A stretch of DNA of 52,255 nucleotides from Bradyrhizobium sp. CSA207 (GCF_029051685.1 NZ_JAACFT010000048.1:1-52255), one strand, 5' to 3'; positions 16,898 to 25,631 are shown, counted from the stretch's first letter. The notes: generated from the letters alone by a model not told the origin. Numbers and translations: made by a program.

Positions 16898-18076
16898 CTA
16901 CTCCTCCACCCCGAACGTCAGTCCCGCATGCTCCTGCAGTCGCTTGATGAGCTTGTGCTGCATCGCTGCGCCCGGGGTCCAGAAGCCGGCCGGGACATCC
17001 GTTGCATCGCGCAGCATGCACATCGCGCATTCGGAGATCATTTTCGAGGTCGAGCCGTAGCCTGGATCGCGATCGCCGGTGACGCCGGCGCGGACCTGGC
17101 GGCCGTCGGGCGCGATCGCGACATAGAGCAGATCGAAGCGGCCGTTCTCGCGCTCTTCCTTCGAAGGGCCCTCGCCCGGCTTGGGCGCGTTAGGGCCGGT
17201 CTTCTCGGCATTCGCCGCCATCACGCGCTTTGCGTTGGCCTCGCCCTTCTCGCCGGGACCGGTCAGGACCATTTCGTCGTAGATGAAGTCCTGGCCGTAA
17301 GGGAATCCCATCAGCATGTTGGAACGGTGAACGTTGCGCGTGTTGATCAGCGCCATCATGAACGGCGCGGCCCAGGACTGCAGGTCCTCCTCGAAGGCCG
17401 CCCTGTTGCCCTTCGGCTGCTTCGGACCGGTGAACCCGGGCGTCAGCGCAAAGTGGTCGTTGAGAATAGCGACAAGGCTGAGATCCTTGGCGACCGCATC
17501 GAAGGTCGCCTTTGCGCTCGCCGCGGTGCCGCCTGACAGCGTGCCGCGCATGTCGCGCACGCGGCCCTTCACGCGCGGGGCCGGCGCACCGAACGCGCGC
17601 TTGGCCTCTTCCTGCACGAAGAACGCGCCGAGCTCGAACGGGACGGAATCGAAGCCGCAGGAGAACACGATGCGCGCACCGCTCGCCTTGGCTTCCGCCT
17701 CGTACTTGTCGATCATCTGCCGCATCCACACCGGCTCGCCGCAGAGATCGAAGTAATCCGTGCCGGTGGCCACGCAGGCCGCGAGCAGTTCTTCACCATA
17801 GAGTTGATACGGCCCAACGGTGCTGATCACCGACATTGTCTGTTCCGCCATCGCCCTCAGCGAGGCCGCATCCGACGCATCCGCCACGAGCAGCGGCGTG
17901 TTCCCTGGCGCACCGATCGCATCGCGGACCGATTTCAGCTTGCCGAGGCTACGGCCGGCCATCGCCCATTTGAGCGCGTTATCGTTCTTGTAGTGCGTCG
18001 TCAGGTATTCGGCGACGAGCTGGCCGGTGAAGCCGGTCGCGCCATAGACGACGATATCGAATTTCGTTGAGCTCAT
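16898..18076 (-). CDS. Saccharopine dehydrogenase-like / trans-acting enoyl reductase family oxidoreductase
   Basis: This 392-residue protein has an N-terminal NAD(P) Rossmann domain (DIVVYGATGFTGQLVAEYL, residues 7-25) and VISTVGPYQLYGEELLAACV, features of the saccharopine dehydrogenase NADP-binding family. That family also includes mycobacterial trans-acting enoyl reductases. True lysine metabolism is unlikely from the C-terminal half, which has GGTAASAKATFDAV in place of the lysine-pathway domain. It is the last gene of a run with DUF169 (9-base gap) and ydcF on the same strand. Confidence 0.85.
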   Translation of the reverse strand: MSSTKFDIVVYGATGFTGQLVAEYLTTHYKNDNALKWAMAGRSLGKLKSVRDAIGAPGNTPLLVADASDAASLRAMAEQTMSVISTVGPYQLYGEELLAACVATGTDYFDLCGEPVWMRQMIDKYEAEAKASGARIVFSCGFDSVPFELGAFFVQEEAKRAFGAPAPRVKGRVRDMRGTLSGGTAASAKATFDAVAKDLSLVAILNDHFALTPGFTGPKQPKGNRAAFEEDLQSWAAPFMMALINTRNVHRSNMLMGFPYGQDFIYDEMVLTGPGEKGEANAKRVMAANAEKTGPNAPKPGEGPSKEERENGRFDLLYVAIAPDGRQVRAGVTGDRDPGYGSTSKMISECAMCMLRDATDVPAGFWTPGAAMQHKLIKRLQEHAGLTFGVEE

Positions 18077-18085
18077 GGTCGACCT

Positions 18086-18868
18086 TTACTTCTTCGCGTA
18101 GCTCACGCCCATGCCGGCACGGACGTCACTTTGAATTCCATAGGGCGGGATCGGGTAACGCAGGCCGTTTTTGGCCAGCGCCTTCATGCCCTCGATCGCC
18201 TTGGCCAAGTGCCGAGGCTTCAGGGCCATCAGCATCTCCTCGTCCGGCACGCCGCCATAGCGCCGTTCGGCATAGCATGGCAAGGACAGGCTGGGCTCGC
18301 CGGTCTTGAGCGCCCGCCCCCACGAATCCGCGCAAGCCGTCTCGCCGACCACGCCCCATTCGAACTTCTTGTAGCCGGTATATTGCAGGCCGTTGATCAG
18401 GATGATCATCTGCCCCGGCGTTGCATAAACGAGGCAGATGTCGGGCGGATCGAGCCGGCCGCTCGCAAGCGGGCTCACCGCGAGCGCCTGGTACTGGCCG
18501 AACGGAACCACATCCAGTGCCTCCTGGCGCTTGCGCGCATCCTCGGCCGTGCCGTGCCAGACGCCGACATAGTTTTCGCCGGCCAGCCATTTGTCGTCCT
18601 GCGGGGCAAGGCCAATCACCGCGCGGCACTGCGCGCCGACGAGATCGTCGGCGGTGATACCGACGGTCCAGCCCAAACGCGCGGCCATGCTGACGATCTG
18701 ATCGGTGGTATGGATCGCGTTCGGCCGTCTGATCTTCGGGATCGCTTCCATCTCCGCGATGTGCGCGAACAGCTTCATGCCGATCACCGTCGTCTTCAGC
18801 CGCAACAGGCTGTTGAGATCGGCAACGAGGCCGGCAAGATCGATCGTGTCTGCGCTTTGCTGCGGCAT
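18086..18868 (-). CDS. DUF169 family protein
   Basis: ATG 18868 is preceded by GGGAGG at a good distance, giving 260 residues. The segments AIGLAPQDD, VAVSPLASGRLDPPDICLVYATPGQMIILINGLQY and GETACADSWGRALKTGEPSLSLPCYAERRYGG match the DUF169 family as I know it (partly read here). Its biochemical role is unknown. No signal peptide or membrane segment. It probably forms an operon with the saccharopine-dehydrogenase-like gene nine bases downstream and ydcF 54 bases upstream. Confidence 0.85.
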   Translation of the reverse strand: MPQQSADTIDLAGLVADLNSLLRLKTTVIGMKLFAHIAEMEAIPKIRRPNAIHTTDQIVSMAARLGWTVGITADDLVGAQCRAVIGLAPQDDKWLAGENYVGVWHGTAEDARKRQEALDVVPFGQYQALAVSPLASGRLDPPDICLVYATPGQMIILINGLQYTGYKKFEWGVVGETACADSWGRALKTGEPSLSLPCYAERRYGGVPDEEMLMALKPRHLAKAIEGMKALAKNGLRYPIPPYGIQSDVRAGMGVSYAKK

Positions 18869-18922
18869 GGCGTCCTCCCGGCCGGCGATCACGCGCGGGC
18901 GTTGCTGTTTCTTAGCCTCGTT

Positions 18923-19825
18923 CTAGTCCTTGGAAGGTCCCGGAAGCAACTCGTCGGTCCTGCCCATGAGGCGGTAGGCGACGAGACCGATCCATTCGCG
19001 CACGGCCACGTCGGTTCTGCCGAGCCCATCGGCACCGATGTTGGTGAAGGAGAAAAGGTCGTCACGCCCGCCCATCCGCCAGTCGACGGGATAAGCTTCG
19101 ACATTGAATCCGGCCTTGCGAAAAATCCCCATCGAGCGCGGCATGTGAAAGGCCGACGTGACCAGAATCCAGCGCTCCCCCGGCCTCGGCGTCACCAGCT
19201 GTTTCGTGAAGATTGCATTCTCGTAGGTGTTGCGCGAATTCCGCTCCAGGATCAGGCGCTCCTTCGGTACCCCCAGATTTTCCAGGATCGGCGCAGAGTA
19301 GTCGGCTTCCCTGGCATCGGTCGAGACCAGGTTCGCGGTTCCTCCGGTGAAGATGATGCGCGCATTGGGATAACGGCGCGCGAGCTCGGCCGGCGCAAAC
19401 AAACGATCCGCCGCATGCGAAACGACGGGCGTGTGGCGCGCCGCCGACAGGTCGGTGTCGACGGAGCCGCCGAGCACGATGATGCCGTCCGGCGGACCGT
19501 GCGACGGATCCCATGGCGGAAAACGCGACTCCAGGGGATAGAGCAAGAGATTGCCAAGTGGAGAAAACGCAGCCAATGCCAGCAGGATCAGCGTGGCCGC
19601 TGCGAGCTTGCGGCCGACCGCAGCAAAGCGCGTCACCATCAGCACGAGCGACAGGATCCCGAGCTCGACCAGGAGGTTGATCGGCAGCAACGCGGCGCCG
19701 AGGGTCTTGGAGAGGACAAAAAGCAGGGGAGCCTCGCTGGAATGATCGTGCTTGCTTGCGCGTGGGCTTGACCCGCCGGTCCATCTTCGGAAGTCTTCTT
19801 GGAAGAGGATCGATTGCCTGGTCAA
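18923..19825 (-). CDS. YdcF family protein (DUF218)
   Basis: Two membrane helices near the N-terminus (LGAALLPINLLVELGILSL and AAATLILLALAAFSPLGNLL) are followed by the DUF218 domain. Its signatures are DGIIVLGGSVD, IIFTGGTANLV, ILERNSRNTYENAIF and ILVTSAFHMPRSMGIFRKAG. Related proteins (SanA, ElyC) act in envelope or peptidoglycan-precursor metabolism. The start is unclear. TTG 19825 opens the frame, but homologues usually begin just before LLFVLSKTLG, where no standard start codon occurs. The 5' end overlaps that of the divergent acetamidase gene. Confidence 0.85.
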   Translation of the reverse strand: MTRQSILFQEDFRRWTGGSSPRASKHDHSSEAPLLFVLSKTLGAALLPINLLVELGILSLVLMVTRFAAVGRKLAAATLILLALAAFSPLGNLLLYPLESRFPPWDPSHGPPDGIIVLGGSVDTDLSAARHTPVVSHAADRLFAPAELARRYPNARIIFTGGTANLVSTDAREADYSAPILENLGVPKERLILERNSRNTYENAIFTKQLVTPRPGERWILVTSAFHMPRSMGIFRKAGFNVEAYPVDWRMGGRDDLFSFTNIGADGLGRTDVAVREWIGLVAYRLMGRTDELLPGPSKD

Positions 19826-19846
19826 GCCCGGCCATTGCAGGTTCTC

Positions 19847-20824
19847 ATGGCAAGTTCAGATGCAGCCGACCGGACGTGGCCAATGACCCATCACCACCTG
19901 CATTCGAGCCCGGAAACCTGCCACTGGGGCTTCTTCGAAGCCAGGCTCAAGCCTGTGCTGACAATCGAAAGCGGCGACGAGGTTACGATCGACACTATTA
20001 GCGGCGGGCCGGACGTGGTGCCGGACCGCAACCAGTTTCACGTTCCGCCCGAGCTGTTCGAGGTGCATGCGAAATCCGAGCGGATGCTGCCCGGCCATAT
20101 CCTCACCGGTCCGGTCGCCGTTAACGGCGCTGAGCCCGGCGATGTGCTGGAGGTCGCGATCCTCGACGTCGAGCTGCGGCAGGATTGGGGCTGGAATCTG
20201 ATCAAGCCGTTGTCCGGCACCCTGCCCGACGATTTCCACGAGACGCGCATCCTCAACATCCCCCTGGATCGGGCGCGGATGGTCGGCCGCATGCCGTGGG
20301 GCCTCGACCTCCCCCTCAAACCATTCTTCGGCGTGATGGGCGTTTCACCGCCGTCGGCCTGGGGCCGCATCTCCTCGCTGATTCCGCGAGCCATGGGCGG
20401 CAATCTCGACAACAAGGAGCTCGGTGCGGGTGCGACACTCCATCTGCCGGTGTTCGTGCCGGGCGCGCAGTTCTCCTGCGGCGACGGCCATGGCGTGCAG
20501 GGCGACGGCGAGGTCTGCGTCACCGCGATCGAAACGGCGCTGCAAGGCCGCTTCCGCCTGACGCTGCGCAAGGACCTGCGGCTCGATTATCCCCGCGCCG
20601 AGACGCCGTCGCACTACATGACGATGGCGATGGACCCCGACCTCGACCAGTGCGTGGTGCGGGCGTTGCGCGACATGATCGTGCTGCTCGGCGAAAAGCG
20701 AAACCTGTCGCGCGAGGACGCCTACACGCTGTGCAGCCTGGCCGCCGATTTGCGGGTGACGCAGACCGTCAACGGCTCCAAGGGCATTCACTGCATGATC
20801 GAAAAGGCGATCGTGCACGGCTAG
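19847..20824 (+). CDS. Acetamidase/formamidase family protein
   Basis: The fold markers of FmdA/AmdA are present: ESGDEVTIDTISGG, GHILTGPVAVNGAEPGDVLEVAI, HLPVFVPGAQFSCGDGHGVQGDGEV and YTLCSLAADLRVTQTVNGSKGIHCMI. These enzymes hydrolyse short amides such as formamide or acetamide to acid and ammonia; the true substrate here is open. ATG 19847 gives 325 residues and ATG 19883 (MTHHHLHSSPETCHWGFF) gives 313. The second fits the family start better, the first keeps more sequence. Divergent from ydcF with overlapping 5' ends. Confidence 0.88.
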   Translation: MASSDAADRTWPMTHHHLHSSPETCHWGFFEARLKPVLTIESGDEVTIDTISGGPDVVPDRNQFHVPPELFEVHAKSERMLPGHILTGPVAVNGAEPGDVLEVAILDVELRQDWGWNLIKPLSGTLPDDFHETRILNIPLDRARMVGRMPWGLDLPLKPFFGVMGVSPPSAWGRISSLIPRAMGGNLDNKELGAGATLHLPVFVPGAQFSCGDGHGVQGDGEVCVTAIETALQGRFRLTLRKDLRLDYPRAETPSHYMTMAMDPDLDQCVVRALRDMIVLLGEKRNLSREDAYTLCSLAADLRVTQTVNGSKGIHCMIEKAIVHG

Positions 20825-21048
20825 ATCGGCCTGTCTCTCTTCTCCGGTCCAGCTCCACCGCCATTCTCCGGTCCAACTCCGCCGCCGCACGGGATACCGG
20901 CGCGGCGCACGGCATCATGGATATTTTCTCCAGCGATTCCAACAACCTCAAGAACAGCCGCAATCTGGATTTGACATCCGTCACTGAACCTAAATAGAGT
21001 CTTAATCGTTACTTTTATGTACCTGAGTAAGAGGCTAGCGTTCGGGCC

Positions 21049-21246
21049 ATGGCCACCGAAAAAGCCGAGACTGACCGCATTCCCGTAACCTTGGCGCTCT
21101 CGACCATCACCTTTCTCGAAAAGCTGGTGAGACAGGGCACCCACGGCACCAGCGTTCCCGGCGTTGCGCGGACATTGATCGAGGAAGGCATCCGTCTCGC
21201 CATCAAGGACGGGCTTCTGTCGATTCGCGACAATGGCAGGACGTGA
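21049..21246 (+). CDS. Small conserved-looking protein, possible DNA-binding
   Basis: This 65-residue protein starts at ATG 21049. Its core VTLALSTITFLEKLVRQGTHGTSVPGVARTLIEEGIRLAI reads as one strand followed by two helices, the layout of a ribbon-helix-helix protein. I cannot name the family. Its TGA stop overlaps a possible GTG start (21243) of the GcrA-type gene as GTGA, so the two could be translationally coupled. Confidence 0.65.
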   Translation: MATEKAETDRIPVTLALSTITFLEKLVRQGTHGTSVPGVARTLIEEGIRLAIKDGLLSIRDNGRT

Positions 21247-21317
21247 ACGCGCGCAACGTGAGGCGGACGGATCTCGAAAGGCGGATGGCCGACATCTGCA
21301 ACCTGGGACCGTTACAA

Positions 21318-21785
21318 ATGCCTGTTCTCTCACCAACCTGGACCGACGAGCGAATCGAACTTCTGAAGCAGCACTTCGAGGCCGGCCTGTCCTGCCGCGA
21401 GATCGCCGCCGACATTGGCGTCAGCCGCAACGCCGTAATCGGCAAGCTATCGCGGCTCAATCTGACGCGCGGCAGGTCCACCGACGAGCGCAAGCACGAC
21501 AGAAGCTTCGCCCGCGCGCCCAAGGCGGTGCCGCGGCTGCAATATGAAATGCTTGCGACGCTCTATGGCGAGACCGGCGCCCCGGTCATGGGGCCGATCG
21601 ACGACGCCAATCGCTGCTCATTGCTGGACCTCGCCGAGAATCGCTGTCGCTGGCCAATCTCGACGCCGGGTGCCGAGGATTTCTGCTTTTGCGGCAACAC
21701 CGCGCCCGACGGCCAGTCCTATTGCGCCGGCCACAGCCGCCTCGCTTACCGGCCGAATTCCCGCGCGCGTGTCATGCGCGGCTGA
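21318..21785 (+). CDS. GcrA-family cell cycle regulator
   Basis: The N-terminal helix-turn-helix WTDERIELLKQHFEAGLSCREIAADIGVSRNAVIGKLSRL is the GcrA signature. The C-terminal cysteine-rich tail (CRWPIS, CFCGNTAPDGQSYCAGHSRLAY) is also typical. GcrA proteins bind sigma-70 and methylated GANTC sites to drive cell-cycle promoters in alphaproteobacteria. ATG 21318 puts the HTH eight residues in, as in known members. A GTG at 21243 would add 25 residues and overlap the preceding stop. Rhizobia often carry several gcrA-like genes, so this may be a paralogue rather than the master regulator. Confidence 0.88.
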   Translation: MPVLSPTWTDERIELLKQHFEAGLSCREIAADIGVSRNAVIGKLSRLNLTRGRSTDERKHDRSFARAPKAVPRLQYEMLATLYGETGAPVMGPIDDANRCSLLDLAENRCRWPISTPGAEDFCFCGNTAPDGQSYCAGHSRLAYRPNSRARVMRG

Positions 21786-21804
21786 GGCCGCTTCGGCTTC
21801 TGCT

Positions 21805-21889
21805 AAAATGAAAAACCTCCGGCAGGGCATTGCCGGAGGTCTCTGGAGGCTTAGCATCAAACTAAGAGCCGTAACTTTCGAAATCGGCT
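21805..21889 (-). ncRNA. Candidate small RNA between gcrA-like gene and porin
   Basis: On the minus strand a 10-bp perfect stem (21815-21824 with 21831-21840) is followed at once by TTTTCATTTT, a strong intrinsic terminator. It faces away from the gcrA-like gene and is separated from the porin by that gene's own terminator. Upstream lies a second hairpin (CTTAG...CTAAG) and, further up, TATATA (21896-21901) and TTACTT (21918-21923) spaced 16 bases as a possible promoter. Size would be about 85 nt. A single-stranded CCTCC between hairpins could pair with ribosome sites. I know no family match. Confidence 0.5.
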
Positions 21890-22011
21890 GACAGCTATAT
21901 AGCTTAGTAACTCAGGTAAGTAAATAAGATTGAGGCCGATCCAACCGCATGGCTCGTCTTCGTCGCCTGCACGGGCTGCCCGGATTTTCCGAGAGCCCAT
22001 CCCGCAAGAAG

Positions 22012-22033
22012 CCCCGGCGGTGTCCCGCCGGGG
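22012..22033 (-). terminator. Terminator hairpin after the porin gene
   Basis: Nine-base GC arms CCCCGGCGG and CCGCCGGGG enclose a four-base loop 27 bases beyond the porin stop. On the minus strand they are followed by CTTCTT, a weak T-rich tail. Confidence 0.7.
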
Positions 22034-22060
22034 TTCTCTGATCGATCTGCGAGATCGATC

Positions 22061-23539
22061 TTAGAAGTTGCGCTGAGCGCGGAGGAGCATGCTGACCGAG
22101 TTCTGGTCCTTCAGCTCGTACACGGCCGCTGGCTTCGCAGCGGTGGCAATGCCCGGGCTCGCGATGGTGCCAGAGTACTTCTGGTCCAGATGCGACCAGC
22201 TCACGTCAGCAGTGAACGCCAGGCCCTTGACCGGAGTCCACACCGTGTTGACACCGATGACCGCGAAGTTGAAGTCCGGATTACAAGTAGCACCCGCGAG
22301 CGCGATAGCAGCGAAGTTGCCGCAGATCAGGGCCTTGCCGGCAGTGCCGTACTTCAACTGGGCATAGCCACCGTAGACGGCGCTCGCCCAGTTCGGGCTC
22401 CAGTTGTGGGTATAGCCACCACGGAGGCCCCAGGTCTTGACGGTATCGATGCCGGTACCGACACCGAAGACGCCGTCAGAAAGACCGGCGAAACCGGTGC
22501 TCTGATACGCGCCGGCGCCGCTACCGCTGAACATGAAGAAGCTCTGCGGGAACAAGCTCTGGAAGTTGTAGCGAGTCGCGCCATCCGTGTAGACGGCCTG
22601 CAGGTTGATGTTGTCGCCCGCACCGGTCGGGATATTCTTGATCGACAAAGCGCCCTGCACAGCCCAACCCCATTTGTCGGAGGGATGACCGGTGACTTCC
22701 GTCGCGCCGTAGTAGGCAGGATGGAGGTCATGCGCGGCAACCGAGATCTGGGCCAGACCCCAGGCTTGGTCGACGCGGACCTGACCGATGATGTCAGGAG
22801 AACGCGTGCCACCCCAATCGTTGGCACCGTAGACGCCCGTCACGAACTGAGCGGCCGTACCCGACGACACGTTCCAGAGGTTTGACTGGCCGTTGTTCGC
22901 CGACGTCTCGTCCTGCAATGCGAGTGAAGCGGTGATGCCCTGGCCGAAGTCAGCCGTGTAGGCAACCTGGTTCACGCCGTTGGTATGATTGCTGCCGCCC
23001 GGAATGGTGTCGGGACCGCCAGCCGGATAGCTCTGCCAGGGGGCGTCGAAGATCGAGACCGTGCGGCCGAAGGTGAAGCCAGCGAACTGGATGAACGCGT
23101 GGTAGAGGCCGAGCGAGGCGGATCCGGTCGAGAACGTCGAGGGATTGCTGCCGGTGACCGTCTGAGAATCCCAGGTGAAGACCATATCGGCGTAGGTTCG
23201 CACCACGCCGTACTCGGTCGCCGTGCGCGTGTCGACGTTGAAGTCGAAACGAGCGCGGCCGGTATAGTAGTTGGTCAAACGGTTGTTCGTCCCCGCGTTC
23301 GCGCCTTGCTGGAAACCGTAGTCGCCAGCGCCGCCAAGAATCGCGTCAGCGCGCAGATAACCGCCCAGCTTGATGCAGGTGTCGGTGCCCGGCATATAGT
23401 AGAATCCGGCACCATACAGGGAGCAGATCTTGACGTACTCGACCGCCTTGGCCTTGACCGGAAGATCGGCCGCCTGGGCTCCACTCACGGCGATCAGACC
23501 CGCCGCAGTGCCGAGCAATAGGCTCTTCACCATTTTCAT
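22061..23539 (-). CDS. Outer-membrane porin (Porin_2/RopA type)
   Basis: This 492-residue protein has a clear signal peptide (MKMVKSLLLGTAAGLIAVSGAQA, cleavage before ADLPVK). The conserved start VEYVKICSLYGAGFYYMPGTDTCIKLGGYLRAD, with two cysteines, belongs to the rhizobial Porin_2 family. The rest alternates short beta-strand segments with glycine/asparagine loops and ends in a C-terminal phenylalanine (LRAQRNF), the signal for outer-membrane assembly. It forms a general diffusion pore. ATG 23539 is preceded by GGAG seven bases upstream; the ATG two codons on is less well placed. Codon use is strongly biased, as in highly expressed genes. It has a long leader region (23540-23947). Confidence 0.95.
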   Translation of the reverse strand: MKMVKSLLLGTAAGLIAVSGAQAADLPVKAKAVEYVKICSLYGAGFYYMPGTDTCIKLGGYLRADAILGGAGDYGFQQGANAGTNNRLTNYYTGRARFDFNVDTRTATEYGVVRTYADMVFTWDSQTVTGSNPSTFSTGSASLGLYHAFIQFAGFTFGRTVSIFDAPWQSYPAGGPDTIPGGSNHTNGVNQVAYTADFGQGITASLALQDETSANNGQSNLWNVSSGTAAQFVTGVYGANDWGGTRSPDIIGQVRVDQAWGLAQISVAAHDLHPAYYGATEVTGHPSDKWGWAVQGALSIKNIPTGAGDNINLQAVYTDGATRYNFQSLFPQSFFMFSGSGAGAYQSTGFAGLSDGVFGVGTGIDTVKTWGLRGGYTHNWSPNWASAVYGGYAQLKYGTAGKALICGNFAAIALAGATCNPDFNFAVIGVNTVWTPVKGLAFTADVSWSHLDQKYSGTIASPGIATAAKPAAVYELKDQNSVSMLLRAQRNF

Positions 23540-23947
23540 TTAAAATCTCCAAGTTGCTCATTTTGCGGAGACCGGACCGTGAGGCCCCCCAATCTCCGTC
23601 TCTTCAAATCCGCTCGGCCGCTTCGCGCTTTCGGACGCACCTGCTTGAACGCGAGGAACGTGAGCGAACCACCTGCAACGGGACGATCGAGAACCCCCCC
23701 ACCGTCACGGATCAATATGCCTGCGCCGTTCTGTTAATCAAAATAGTTTATTGGATAAGCATTGTGGTTTCACTAAACCTGTGCCTTGGGCGCAACACCC
23801 CAGGGCTGGGCCAATATGGCTGACGTCATTACCTTTGTAATATTACTGACAAAATTACCCTGCTCGGCACTTGCGTCAAGGCAGGCTTGCGTGGACTATG
23901 AGCTGCCAGAACGCCTGCCTGAAGAATCTGTTCACGGGAGTGACGCT
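23540..23947. other. Long divergent promoter region between porin and MarR-like gene
   Basis: About 400 bases without a credible gene; the middle (23715-23870) is much richer in A/T than the surroundings. It must hold the porin promoter on the minus strand and that of the MarR-like gene on the plus strand. I could not pick convincing -35/-10 pairs. Short open frames here lack ribosome sites. Confidence 0.5.
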
Positions 23948-24454
23948 GTGTCCGCGACGAGGAAAGAGGGAGCGCGCCTGCGCTCCATCGGCAATCTGGA
24001 TATCATCAAGCGCTTCACCTGGGAGATATCGTCGATCAACATGTATCTCGAGGAGCTGCGCCAGTTCTGGGCCAGGACGCTCGGCATCAGCGGCCCGCAA
24101 TGGCTGATCTTGATGGCAATCTCCGACCTCGACAAGGACGACGGCATCCCGGTCAACGTCGTCTCCAAGCTGCTCCACGTCGATCCCTCGTTCGTCACAA
24201 CCCAGTCGAAGCTGCTGGAGAAGAAGGGCTTGTTGCGCCGACGGCCCTCGCCGACCGACGCCAGGGTGGTCCGGCTGTCCCTGACCGAGAAGACGCAAAA
24301 GCACCTGACAAGCCTCAACGAACAGTACAAGACGATCAAGGAATTCGTCTTCCAGGAGTTCGACGAGCGCGAGCTGACGGAGTTCACCACCAAACTCGCG
24401 ACGTTGAAAACCCGTCTCGAAAAGGCCTGCGTCCGCCTGACCCTCGACTTCTGA
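23948..24454 (+). CDS. MarR-family winged-helix regulator
   Basis: GTG 23948 has GGAG seven bases upstream (23937-23940) and gives 168 residues. The winged helix spans ISGPQWLILMAISDLDKDDGIPVNVVSKLLHVDPSFVTTQSKLLEKKGLLRRRPSPTDARVVRLSLTEK, with the DxR-like wing typical of MarR. The longer open frame upstream has atypical composition and no ribosome site. It lies divergent to the porin and convergent with an alpha/beta hydrolase. Control of either neighbour is possible but not shown. Confidence 0.87.
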   Translation: MSATRKEGARLRSIGNLDIIKRFTWEISSINMYLEELRQFWARTLGISGPQWLILMAISDLDKDDGIPVNVVSKLLHVDPSFVTTQSKLLEKKGLLRRRPSPTDARVVRLSLTEKTQKHLTSLNEQYKTIKEFVFQEFDERELTEFTTKLATLKTRLEKACVRLTLDF

Positions 24455-24464
24455 CCCGGCCCCT

Positions 24465-25577
24465 CTAGGCCCGCCCGCCAGCGCCGAGCCGCGATTCGAG
24501 CCAGTCGAAGATGTATTCGTTGGCAAGGCTCGGATTGTCCGCGTGCGACTGCGCCGCGCCGGTTTCCGCCGCGGTGAACACCTTCAGCATGATCTCGGAG
24601 CTGCCAAACCGGGAGTTCTGCACGATCTGACGGGCGCGATCGGCCTTGAGCCAGCCGTCCTCACCCAGCGTAATGAGCACAGGGCAGTCGATGCTGCTTG
24701 CCATCAGCGGCGAATGCGGCACAGGAACGATGCTGACGTCACTCATTGCGAAACGGCTGGCAAAGAAGGCGCGCTCGTGCAGGTCCCACAGGCCGCCGTC
24801 GCAGACGGCCGCGGCGAGCCGCGGCTCCTGCAACACCGCACGCGCCACGAACGAGGAGCCCCAGCCATCGGCGAGGACCCCGACGCGCTCGAAATCGACG
24901 TCGCTGCGCGTTTCCAGATAATCCATGACGCTGGCGATCGAGCTCTCGAGATCGCGGCGCTGAAGCAGTACGTCCAGATAATCGTCGCGCTGGTCGCCAA
25001 AAAGGTCCAGCGCCAACATCGAGAATCCGCGCTCGCGCGCATGCGGCGCGAGCTTGAACAGGAATTCCTCTTTGCGGTGCCCGGGCTCGCCGATGCAGAT
25101 CACGGTGGGCGCCCGCCCGTTCGCCGAGGGCGCAGGCAGGAAATAGGCCTGCAAGGAATGGCCGTCGATCCAGGGCACCGTCACGACCTCGCCGGCCGGA
25201 CCGCGCGCGCCGAGGAAGCGCCGGGCGCAATCCTGCATCGCGAGCACCGCGACCCAGCGGCGCTCATCGGCCTGATCGAGCGGCATTGCGGCCGCGCCGT
25301 AGTAGCTCATCGCACGCAGCCAGTTGCGTTGTGCGGTCGCCTTGTGCCCTTCCGCGAACGCAGCCTCGGCGCGCTGGCGGTTGGCCTGTGCAAGCTTCTT
25401 CCACTCGCGATGCCAAGACAGCTCGTCGCCGCGCTTCAGTTGCCGTGCGATCATGAGGCATTCGGCAATGGTGGCGCCGCCATCCTGGGCCGCGGTCAGC
25501 AGCCGCGTGAACTCAGCGGAGACGTCCTCTCTCTCCGGGCAGAGGATCCAGTCGTCGGAGAGGCATGCGGGTATCAT
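24465..25577 (-). CDS. Alpha/beta hydrolase, FrsA-like, with altered nucleophile elbow
   Basis: This 370-residue protein has the N-terminal helical cap of the FrsA/pseudooxynicotine-hydrolase group (WHREWKKLAQANRQRAEAAF, RNWLRAMSYYGAAAMPLD). An alpha/beta hydrolase core follows, with VICIGEPGHRKEEFLFKLAPHARERGFSMLALDLFG. The strand-turn where GxSxG is expected reads RVGVLADGWGSSFVARAV, so the serine position is a glycine. The aspartate/histidine end, VLITLGEDGWLK and SHADNPSLANEYIFDWL, is still present. It may be inactive as a hydrolase or use a nearby residue. The start at ATG 25577 has only a weak ribosome site. Confidence 0.8.
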   Translation of the reverse strand: MIPACLSDDWILCPEREDVSAEFTRLLTAAQDGGATIAECLMIARQLKRGDELSWHREWKKLAQANRQRAEAAFAEGHKATAQRNWLRAMSYYGAAAMPLDQADERRWVAVLAMQDCARRFLGARGPAGEVVTVPWIDGHSLQAYFLPAPSANGRAPTVICIGEPGHRKEEFLFKLAPHARERGFSMLALDLFGDQRDDYLDVLLQRRDLESSIASVMDYLETRSDVDFERVGVLADGWGSSFVARAVLQEPRLAAAVCDGGLWDLHERAFFASRFAMSDVSIVPVPHSPLMASSIDCPVLITLGEDGWLKADRARQIVQNSRFGSSEIMLKVFTAAETGAAQSHADNPSLANEYIFDWLESRLGAGGRA

Positions 25578-25615
25578 CGGGAGCTACGCTTCATCGCTGG
25601 CATTACCCGTGATTG

Positions 25616-25631
25616 ACTAAACTATTTTAGT
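25616..25631. promoter_or_regulatory. AT-rich palindrome upstream of the alpha/beta hydrolase
   Basis: ACTAAA (25616-25621) and TTTAGT (25626-25631) form an inverted repeat around CTAT, 38 bases upstream of the hydrolase start. It could be an operator. No regulator is assigned. Confidence 0.4.

Noticed and set aside
18131..19771. 546-codon plus-strand frame
   Set aside because: Antisense to the DUF169 and ydcF genes, arginine/histidine/glutamine-rich, no motif.
23554..23823. 89-codon frame in the porin leader
   Set aside because: No ribosome site and a composition unlike genes here; it lies in an AT-rich promoter region.
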